Assembly: GCA_011330645.1 (NCBI GenBank)
Contig: DRQB01000184.1
Coordinates: forward strand, 1-13,438
Source: Campylobacterota bacterium
GTDB lineage: Bacteria > Campylobacterota > Campylobacteria > Campylobacterales > Sulfurovaceae
DNA: 13,438 nt
Reading direction: 5' to 3'
This document shows, piece after piece, positions 7,755-13,126 of the stretch; positions within the stretch are counted from its first letter, which is position 1; every line of letters begins with the position of its first letter. The notes beneath the pieces are model-generated. The model searched no databases and had not been told where the DNA came from. It was given only the letters and a program-made list of their open reading frames with translations. The position numbers and the translations under genes were made by a program.

Positions 7755-8330
7755 ATGAAAAAAATAATTACAAGTTCAGTAGCTGTTGCTGCTTTACTTA
7801 CAAGTGTTCACGCAGACTTTAGCTTTTCGGAAATGTTTAAAGATATGAAAGATGCTGCTGTTACATTTTCATCTGATGCGAAGGATACAGTGGCTTCTCT
7901 GAAAGATGGAGTAGTAGAAGTATCTAAAAGTGCAGAAAGAAGTACGACGAATGTAAGTGGAGATGCAAAAGATTCTCTGGTAAAAGCTTCTGACGATATG
8001 AAAACCATGGAAGTCAATACCACTGCAGATGCAAGAGCAACAACCACTGATGTCTCTGCTGACACTAAAGATGCTCTCAAAAGTACTACAACAGATTTAA
8101 AAGATTCGGCTGTGGTTGCAAGTACAGAGATGAAAGATTCGGCAGTGACTGTATCTTCAGATACAAAAGATACAGCGAAAACACTTTCTACAGATGCAAC
8201 AAGTTCAGTAAAAACTGTATCTGACAATGCGAACACAACTGCCTCAACTGTTTCTAATGATGCAACTTCTTCAGTAAAAACAGTCACAGAAAATACAAAC
8301 GATGCAGTGAATACTGTGAGTAATGACTAA
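7755..8330 (+). CDS. Secreted 11-residue-repeat protein, paralog 1 (tail-less)
   Basis: I do not recognise this family. The 191-aa protein has a type I signal peptide (MKKIITSSVAVAALLTSVHA, cleavage probably before DFSF) and a short head, DFSFSEMFKDMK. Two 11-residue units follow, then a 7-residue spacer (EVSKSAE), then repeats to the end, for example DSAVTVSSDTK and SSVKTVSDNAN. The last, fourteenth unit stops after nine residues. Hydrophobic residues sit at repeat positions 3, 6 and 10 and Asp usually at position 9. Pro, Cys, Trp, Tyr and Gln are absent. This favours a long amphipathic helix or right-handed coiled coil in the periplasm or outside the cell. Unlike its two paralogs it lacks the 14-residue C-terminal tail. 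AAAAGGA precedes the start by about 9 nt. The gene has its own -10 and its own terminator. A long antisense frame here is a by-product of the 33-bp periodicity. Confidence 0.85.
   Translation: MKKIITSSVAVAALLTSVHADFSFSEMFKDMKDAAVTFSSDAKDTVASLKDGVVEVSKSAERSTTNVSGDAKDSLVKASDDMKTMEVNTTADARATTTDVSADTKDALKSTTTDLKDSAVVASTEMKDSAVTVSSDTKDTAKTLSTDATSSVKTVSDNANTTASTVSNDATSSVKTVTENTNDAVNTVSND
7851..8327 (+). repeat. In-frame 33-bp degenerate tandem repeats (paralog 1)
   Basis: The coding DNA is built of diverged 33-bp units, each encoding 11 residues, interrupted once by a 21-bp spacer (EVSKSAE) after the second unit. There are thirteen full units and a last one cut at nine codons. No two units are identical at DNA level. 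Confidence 0.85.
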
Positions 8331-8347
8331 ATAGTCTCCAACACATA

Positions 8348-8377
8348 AAGAAAAAGGAACTTTCCTTTTTCTTATAT
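8348..8377 (+). terminator. Rho-independent terminator after repeat-protein gene 1
   Basis: AAGAAAAAGGAA (8348-8359) pairs perfectly with TTCCTTTTTCTT (8362-8373). A real loop needs the innermost A-T pairs to open. T-rich sequence follows. It starts 17 nt after the stop codon, so gene 1 appears monocistronic. Confidence 0.75.
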
Positions 8378-8581
8378 ATTTCATACTTCAAATTCAAAAC
8401 TATTAATATCTATAGATTTAATAACTTATCATAAATATACTATCTATTAATTCATTTATAATTAATATAAATTAATATTATTTACCCATAAGTACTATTT
8501 AAGTCAATTTTATTTATAATCCATTTTACGTATATCTTTTTATAGTCTATGTATATTATATAGAAGACTTAAAATAAATAG

Positions 8582-8594
8582 AGTTATATTTAAT
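8582..8594 (+). repeat. Direct repeat AGTTATATTTAAT, copy 2
   Basis: Identical to the copies at 7673-7685 and 8621-8633; this copy and the next are 39 bp apart. Confidence 0.4.
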
Positions 8595-8620
8595 AATATA
8601 ATATTTAGTTATTAATTTTA

Positions 8621-8633
8621 AGTTATATTTAAT
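8621..8633 (+). repeat. Direct repeat AGTTATATTTAAT, copy 3
   Basis: Third exact copy, ending 11 bp before the -10 element of paralog 2, so it overlaps the region where RNA polymerase or a regulator would bind. Confidence 0.4.
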
Positions 8634-8644
8634 ATAAATATTAC

Positions 8645-8650
8645 TATAAT
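8645..8650 (+). promoter_or_regulatory. Probable -10 element of repeat-protein gene 2
   Basis: A consensus TATAAT lies 29 nt before the ATG, at the same distance as in the paralogs. A -35 is not evident. Confidence 0.55.
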
Positions 8651-8679
8651 TTCGGTATTAAAATAAAAAAGGAACCACG

Positions 8680-9297
8680 ATGAAAAAATTGATTACTACA
8701 AGTGTAGCTGTAGCTGCATTACTTACAAGTGTACAAGCTGACTTTAGCTTTGGAGATATGTTTAAAGATATGAAAGAGGCTGCTATTAGCATGAGTAAAG
8801 ATGCAAAAGATTCTGTAACATCTATGAAAGATGGTGTAGTTGAAACTTCTAAATCTGCTGAAAGAACAGTAACAAATGTAAGTGCAGATGCAAAAGATTC
8901 TACTGTTAAAGTATCTGATGATCTTAAAACTGCTGAAGTATCTACTTCTAAAGATACAAGAGATTCTGCGACTTCAATTTCAACTGATACAAAAGAGTCT
9001 ATCACAAATACAACAAAAGACATGAAAGATTCTGCAACTATCGCTTCTAAAGATATGAAAGATTCTGCTGTTTCTGTATCTAAAGATGTAAATGATGCTG
9101 CAAAAACTGTATCTAATGATACAACAACTTCTGTGAAAACTGTATCTGATAATGCAAGCACTACTGCAACTACAGTATCAAATGACACTACATCTTCAGT
9201 TAAAAATGTAACAGAAAATGTAAATGATTCTGTAAAAACAATCTCTTCTGATGATTATGCAGAATACATGAGACTTAAAAACAACGCTGCTAAATAA
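8680..9297 (+). CDS. Secreted 11-residue-repeat protein, paralog 2
   Basis: The 205-aa protein has the same plan as its neighbours: a signal peptide (MKKLITTSVAVAALLTSVQA), the head DFSFGDMFKDMK, two 11-residue units, the 7-residue spacer ETSKSAE, twelve more units such as DSAVSVSKDVN and SSVKNVTENVN, and a tail ending AEYMRLKNNAAK. The only tyrosines are in the tail region (DDYAEY). Pro, Cys and Trp are absent. Hydrophobic residues occupy repeat positions 3, 6 and 10, giving the 3-4-4 spacing of a hendecad helix. Function is unknown; LEA-like stress protein, periplasmic coiled-coil spacer and surface filament are all possible. AAAAAGGAA lies about 6 nt before the start. Its own -10 and a strong terminator mark it as a single-gene unit. 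Its middle repeats (around residues 84-116) differ most from the other two copies. Confidence 0.88.
   Translation: MKKLITTSVAVAALLTSVQADFSFGDMFKDMKEAAISMSKDAKDSVTSMKDGVVETSKSAERTVTNVSADAKDSTVKVSDDLKTAEVSTSKDTRDSATSISTDTKESITNTTKDMKDSATIASKDMKDSAVSVSKDVNDAAKTVSNDTTTSVKTVSDNASTTATTVSNDTTSSVKNVTENVNDSVKTISSDDYAEYMRLKNNAAK
8776..9258 (+). repeat. In-frame 33-bp degenerate tandem repeats (paralog 2)
   Basis: Fourteen 33-bp units with one 21-bp spacer after the second unit, each coding for 11 residues. The array is collinear with those in the other two paralogs, unit for unit. Confidence 0.88.
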
Positions 9298-9321
9298 TTT
9301 TATTTAATACGCACTATTCTC

Positions 9322-9352
9322 AAAACGGCTAGTTATCACTAGTCGTTTTTCC
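9322..9352 (+). terminator. Strong rho-independent terminator after repeat-protein gene 2
   Basis: AAAACGGCTAGT (9322-9333) pairs over 12 bp, with one G-U, with ACTAGTCGTTTT (9338-9349) around a TATC loop, and ends in a T run. It begins 25 nt after the stop codon. Confidence 0.88.
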
Positions 9353-9455
9353 TTCACTTCTTTTTCCCTCTCTATTATTATATTCACTAATATAAGAACA
9401 TAATTCTTAAGCTATGTTTTATATTACTTTAAATAATAATTAATATAACTTTTGA

Positions 9456-9461
9456 TACAAT
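9456..9461 (+). promoter_or_regulatory. Probable -10 element of repeat-protein gene 3
   Basis: TACAAT within TTTGATACAAT lies 31 nt before the ATG. The same 11-bp string occurs on the opposite strand upstream of the cytochrome gene (7609-7619). Confidence 0.5.
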
Positions 9462-9492
9462 ACTTTATCATTAAAATTTAAAAGGATGAAAG

Positions 9493-10110
9493 ATGAAAAA
9501 ATTGATTACTACAAGTGTGGCTGTGGCTGCATTATTTACAAGCGTACAAGCTGACTTTAGCTTTGGGGATATGTTTAAAGATATGAAAGAGGCTGCTATC
9601 AGTATGAGTCATGATGCGAAAGATTCAGTTACATCGATGAAAGACGGTGTAGTTGAAACAACGCAAAGTGCAGAGAGAACAGTTACGAATGTAAGTAAAG
9701 ATGCAAAAGACTCAACAGTAAAAGTATCTGATGATATGAAAACAATGGAAGTAAATACAACAGCTGATGCTAAAACAGCAACAACTGAAGTATCTTCAGA
9801 TACTAAAGATGCTATGAAAAGTACAACAACAGATCTAAAAGATTCTGCAAATGTAGCCTCTAAAGAAATGAAAGATTCTGCTGTTTCTGTATCTAATGAT
9901 GCAACTAGTACAGCAAAAACTGTATCTAATGATGCAACAACTTCTGTAAAAACAACTACAGATAATGCAACAACTTCAGCAAAAACTATTTCTGATGATA
10001 CAACGTCATCAGTAAAAACTGTGACTGAAAATGTAAATGATTCTGTGAAAACTATTTCATCTGATGATTATGCAGAATACATGAAACTTAAAGCAGATGC
10101 TGCTAAATAA
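9493..10110 (+). CDS. Secreted 11-residue-repeat protein, paralog 3
   Basis: The 205-aa protein is collinear with paralog 2 without a single indel: a signal peptide (MKKLITTSVAVAALFTSVQA), the head DFSFGDMFKDMK, two units, the spacer ETTQSAE, twelve units, and a tail ending AEYMKLKADAAK. Its ends match paralog 2 closely, while the middle (TMEVNTTADAK and the two following units) matches paralog 1, so the gene looks like a mosaic formed by recombination or gene conversion. Pro, Cys and Trp are absent. AAAGGA lies about 7 nt before the start. It has its own -10 and terminator. Family and function are not recognised; a long secreted amphipathic helix is the best structural guess. Confidence 0.88.
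   Translation: MKKLITTSVAVAALFTSVQADFSFGDMFKDMKEAAISMSHDAKDSVTSMKDGVVETTQSAERTVTNVSKDAKDSTVKVSDDMKTMEVNTTADAKTATTEVSSDTKDAMKSTTTDLKDSANVASKEMKDSAVSVSNDATSTAKTVSNDATTSVKTTTDNATTSAKTISDDTTSSVKTVTENVNDSVKTISSDDYAEYMKLKADAAK
9589..10071 (+). repeat. In-frame 33-bp degenerate tandem repeats (paralog 3)
   Basis: Fourteen 33-bp units with the same single 21-bp spacer as in the other two genes. Units near the end (DAT/DNAT-type) are the most alike among themselves. Confidence 0.88.
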
Positions 10111-10136
10111 TCTTACTTTATAAGTATATTCTATAC

Positions 10137-10171
10137 GTAAAAAGTTGCCATTACCTTTGGTAGCTTTTTAC
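10137..10171 (+). terminator. Rho-independent terminator after repeat-protein gene 3
   Basis: GTAAAAAGTTGCCA (10137-10150) pairs with TGGTAGCTTTTTAC (10158-10171) over 14 bp with two G-U pairs and a 7-nt loop. The T run lies in the 3' arm of the stem. Confidence 0.75.
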
Positions 10172-10219
10172 ACGACTTCATACAAAATCATAACCTCACT
10201 TTATTATATCTATCCATTT

Positions 10220-10225
10220 TATGCT
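10220..10225 (+). promoter_or_regulatory. Possible -10 element of the 704-aa secreted protein gene
   Basis: TATGCT lies 31 nt before the GTG start, at the same distance as the -10 boxes of the repeat genes. With the terminator just upstream, the gene needs its own promoter in this gap. Confidence 0.35.
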
Positions 10226-10256
10226 AAACTATTGATTACTATATTAAAGGATAATT

Positions 10257-12371
10257 GTGACAAACTTCATCAAAAAGACACTCATAACATTCACTATACT
10301 CCCCGCAATACTTCTAGCAAATGAAGCATCTACCAGCACTGTAGCAAGTAATTCCAAAAAAGAGCATACACTTGCTATTTACCATACCGTTGTAGGTGAT
10401 ATAGAAGAGAAATACAATACCATGGTAGAAACAAAACTAAAAAGTATTGGTTTCAATCTGACAGACCCACATAAACGGGTCAATGACCAATATGAAGCAA
10501 AATGGGGTTCAACAGTACTTGACGTACTCAGTTTCATGCCTATAGTACGAGACAGGACTGTGCTACCTTTACTCAATATTGATCCACGTATTGCAGGTTT
10601 TGCACCATTTAACCTGGTTATCCATAAAAAACTTGACGAGAATGTAAGTTATGTCGGTCACCTCGTACCAGAGACCATGTTAGATATTTTAGGGATAAGC
10701 AATCAAGAAGTGAGAAAAAAGTTTTCTGCACCTTTTAAAGCTTTAGATGCAACGATTGCACAAGAACTTGGAGGAGATGTAAGAACAATCCCCTATAAGG
10801 CTCTTCCTGAAAAAACCATGATAAATTATGAATATGAATTTGAAGCACCAGATGATATGGATGATTTTCTTGACGAATTTCAAAATACTTTTGAACTTGC
10901 CTTTATCAATAAAGGCTACCTTATCGCAGGATATCACAATTTTATGGAGGCGACACCAGATGCGGAAGAAATACTCTCAGATTATGATGCATTTTGGACC
11001 TATTCTCTTTGTCATTTAGAGTTTTCTTATAATATGTTTGATACCCAAGGTGCAAGACCCGAAGCAGGTCTTTTTGCTCCATGTACTATGTATATGTATA
11101 TAAGAAAAGGAACCAACAAGCTCGTGGTAGGAATGTTTAGACTACATAACTGGTCAGCTACACTCAATATAAAGAGTAAAAAAAGACTTGACCTGATTAA
11201 CAAACTAGATACAGAAATACCTGCTATTCTAGAAGGTTTAGGAATGAAATCAGTACCTAATGTAAATCCACTCCTAGCTGAGAAGAAAACGTCTGCTACT
11301 TCAGAGAAAACTGTAACACCTAAAGAAAAAGTACCTGCAGCTGTTGCCGTAGTACCGTCAAAAATAAAAGAAACAAAGAAAGCTGTTCCTACAAAACAGC
11401 CTGATACAAAAGGTGCAAATATTGAAAAAATTAAAGTCGGCAATGAAACACTAACAATCGCGATTCCACAAGTACCTAAAGTAATCAAGTGTAATTCCAC
11501 TACATACAATGCAGGTAGTGACAGAAGTATTAAATTTTCAAAACGTATCCCACCAAATTATAGACCACATAGTTTTGACAGAGCACAGAAAGCAAAAACA
11601 TCTACACATACACGAATTGGTGAGGTAAGTAATGGAAAAATTTCTGCTTATCTTCGTGGTAAATTTATGACAGTAGATGAAGCGAAAGAAAAACTAAAAA
11701 CTGCTGGATTTGAAATCATTACTGCCGCACCTGTAAATAAAAAAGGAGACTTAATCTCTATTGTCTTTACCGATAAATCACTTATCCATATGGCAAGTAA
11801 AGAGAACAGAGGTTTCATGGCATCTCTACGTCTGTTGGTTGATACTAAAGAAAAAACGATAAGTATCACGAACCCTCTCTATCTGGCAAAAGGATTTTTA
11901 CAAAATGATTTTGATGAGACAAGTGCCAATAAAATACTCGTAAGACTGCTTACCCACTTTACGGACTTGAGTAATTCAAAAGATGCACTTAAATTCCAGC
12001 TCTTACCAAAATACCAATTTATGAAAGGTATGCCTCATTTCCAAGATATGGTAGAAGTAGCTTCAGGAAAAGGTCTTTTAGACAAAATCAAAAATAACAA
12101 GAGAGTAGTCTTTACACAAACACTTGAAAATGGTGCGACACTCATAGGTATTAAACTAAGTAAAAGAACCCGTAAATTCACGAAAAGAATAGGTAGAAAC
12201 AATGCAGCAATGCTTCCATATCCTATTCTTATAGAAAATGATAAAGCAAAGATACTAGATCCTAAATACTACATTTCAATCATGTACCCACTACTCACTA
12301 TGTCTGAGTTTATGACCATTGCGACAGTACCTGATGCAATGTTAAAAGATTGTGAAAAAGTATTTAAATAG
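10257..12371 (+). CDS. Secreted protein with apparent DUF302-like modules, function unknown
   Basis: This 704-aa protein starts at GTG, with AAAGGA 5 nt upstream; no in-frame ATG would keep the signal peptide (MTNFIKKTLITFTILPAILLA). Residues 36-165 and 186-325 look like two related alpha/beta modules, each with a strand-turn-strand following an A-P motif (GFAPFNLVIHKK at 114-125; LFAPCTMYMYIRKG at 272-285). A charged Lys/Pro/Thr-rich linker spans about 340-395. The second half has comparable stretches at about 521-540 (ASLRLLVDTKEK) and 652-680 (MLPYPILIENDKAK). This recalls DUF302/TT1751-type domains, repeated about four times in two pairs, but I cannot confirm it by profile. No catalytic signature is seen. 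Cysteines are few (252, 276, 412, 699) and could form periplasmic disulfides. The gene stands alone, with the repeat genes upstream and a hairpin downstream. Confidence 0.8.
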   Translation: MTNFIKKTLITFTILPAILLANEASTSTVASNSKKEHTLAIYHTVVGDIEEKYNTMVETKLKSIGFNLTDPHKRVNDQYEAKWGSTVLDVLSFMPIVRDRTVLPLLNIDPRIAGFAPFNLVIHKKLDENVSYVGHLVPETMLDILGISNQEVRKKFSAPFKALDATIAQELGGDVRTIPYKALPEKTMINYEYEFEAPDDMDDFLDEFQNTFELAFINKGYLIAGYHNFMEATPDAEEILSDYDAFWTYSLCHLEFSYNMFDTQGARPEAGLFAPCTMYMYIRKGTNKLVVGMFRLHNWSATLNIKSKKRLDLINKLDTEIPAILEGLGMKSVPNVNPLLAEKKTSATSEKTVTPKEKVPAAVAVVPSKIKETKKAVPTKQPDTKGANIEKIKVGNETLTIAIPQVPKVIKCNSTTYNAGSDRSIKFSKRIPPNYRPHSFDRAQKAKTSTHTRIGEVSNGKISAYLRGKFMTVDEAKEKLKTAGFEIITAAPVNKKGDLISIVFTDKSLIHMASKENRGFMASLRLLVDTKEKTISITNPLYLAKGFLQNDFDETSANKILVRLLTHFTDLSNSKDALKFQLLPKYQFMKGMPHFQDMVEVASGKGLLDKIKNNKRVVFTQTLENGATLIGIKLSKRTRKFTKRIGRNNAAMLPYPILIENDKAKILDPKYYISIMYPLLTMSEFMTIATVPDAMLKDCEKVFK

Positions 12372-12400
12372 AAAGTGTTTTAAAAGAAGAAGTATCGTAG

Positions 12401-12437
12401 AGGCAGCAAAGTAAAAGTATTCTTTTCTTTGCTGTCT
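12401..12437. terminator. Hairpin between convergent genes (704-aa protein / efp)
   Basis: AGGCAGCAAAG (12401-12411) pairs with CTTTGCTGTCT (12427-12437) over 11 bp with one G-U. After a bulged T, AAAAG/CTTTT extends the stem to a TATT loop. It lies between two convergent stops and could serve both strands, though no clean T run follows on either side. Confidence 0.55.
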
Positions 12438-12462
12438 ATTCAAAGGGTATCAAGACAAAAAA

Positions 12463-13029
12463 TTATTTCGCTTTCTCCAAATATTTACCTTCAACTGTAT
12501 CTACCTTTATCATCTCGCCCTCGAGTACATGGAATGGTACCTGTACCACAGCTCCACTCTCCAGTGTTGCTGGTTTCTTACCACCTTGAGAATCACCCTT
12601 AAAGTTAGGTGGTGTTTCTACAATTTTGAGTACTACTGTTTGTGGTATCTCCACAGAGATAGCTTTCCCGCCATGAAATAAGATATCTGCCTCCATACCA
12701 TCTATCATGTAATCAAAGGTATCTTTTCCCACTTGTTCATGTGTAAGCCCTATTTGATCAAAAGTAGTTGTATCCATAAACTGTAAGAACTCTCCATCAT
12801 CATAAAGAAATTGCATCGTTTTTTGCTCAAGCTCAGGTACCTCAAATTTATCTCCAGCATGTACTGTTTTTTCTATCACTTTACCTGTTTGTAGATTTTT
12901 AATTTTCATACGTACAAATGCAGCACCTTTTCCTGGCTTAACATGTTGAAAATCCGTTACTTTATATGGATTTCCAGTAATCTCAAGTCTTGCACCTTTT
13001 TTAATGTCACCCATCCCGATTGTAGCCAT
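12463..13029 (-). CDS. efp: Translation elongation factor P
   Basis: This 188-aa EF-P binds the ribosome between the P and E sites and relieves stalling at consecutive prolines. The N-terminal KOW-like domain contains the conserved loop HVKPGKGAAF with Lys34 at its tip, the residue that is post-translationally modified (beta-lysylated in bacteria with EpmA/EpmB). Two OB domains follow, with TFDYMIDGMEADILFHGGKA in the middle and a C-terminal domain with SGAVVQVPFHVLEGEMIKVD. Length is typical (185-190 aa). AAGGAG lies 6 nt before the start. The modification genes are not in the window. It converges on the 704-aa protein gene and diverges from a membrane protein gene. Confidence 0.97.
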   Translation of the reverse strand: MATIGMGDIKKGARLEITGNPYKVTDFQHVKPGKGAAFVRMKIKNLQTGKVIEKTVHAGDKFEVPELEQKTMQFLYDDGEFLQFMDTTTFDQIGLTHEQVGKDTFDYMIDGMEADILFHGGKAISVEIPQTVVLKIVETPPNFKGDSQGGKKPATLESGAVVQVPFHVLEGEMIKVDTVEGKYLEKAK

Positions 13030-13054
13030 TGTAGCTCCTTGTATAAATTTACAA

Positions 13055-13060
13055 ATTATA
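13055..13060 (-). promoter_or_regulatory. efp: Probable -10 element of efp
   Basis: On the minus strand the sequence reads TATAAT 25 nt before the efp ATG. It faces away from another TATAAT (13095-13100) 34 bp further on, so the two promoter regions overlap back to back. Confidence 0.55.
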
Positions 13061-13094
13061 TCGAATGCTATGTTAAAAACTTAGTTTACTGCGT

Positions 13095-13100
13095 TATAAT
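13095..13100 (+). promoter_or_regulatory. Probable -10 element of the partial membrane protein gene
   Basis: A consensus TATAAT lies 26 nt before the ATG at 13127. A -35 is poor (TTAAAA-like at 16 nt), as is common in this AT-rich background. Confidence 0.5.
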
Positions 13101-13126
13101 TTCCCATCTTATCAAAGGGATTAGCT

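Larger units (their letters stand above)
8374..8644. other. Very AT-rich spacer between paralogs 1 and 2, no gene seen
   Basis: About 270 nt made almost wholly of A and T, with many short palindromic runs such as AATTAATATAAATTAATATT. No open frame with a ribosome site and no tRNA-like fold was found. It carries two copies of AGTTATATTTAAT (8582-8594 and 8621-8633) ahead of the promoter of paralog 2. It may be a regulatory or nucleoid-protein binding region. Confidence 0.6.

Noticed and set aside
7808..8287. Long antisense open frame (159 codons) across paralog 1
   Set aside because: It arises because the 33-bp unit is a multiple of three and the sense codons contain few antisense stops. It has no ribosome site, and the signal peptide, promoter and terminator all fit the plus-strand gene.
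8331..8679. Small RNA gene in the AT-rich spacer
   Set aside because: Apart from the terminator of paralog 1 there is no second hairpin with a T run and no GC-containing structured segment, so there is nothing to support an RNA gene.
8658..9188. Long antisense open frame (176 codons) across paralog 2
   Set aside because: Same cause as in paralog 1; it would run into the promoter of the real gene, and no equivalent frame of this length was listed for paralog 3.
7851..10071. CRISPR-like array suggested by 33-bp periodicity
   Set aside because: The units are degenerate, contiguous without spacers, and in frame within proteins carrying signal peptides; no cas gene is present.
11027..11509. Antisense frame of 160 codons inside the 704-aa protein gene
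   Set aside because: It lies opposite the charged linker and part of module B, has no ribosome site and no recognisable protein features; the sense gene has a signal peptide and continuous coding character.
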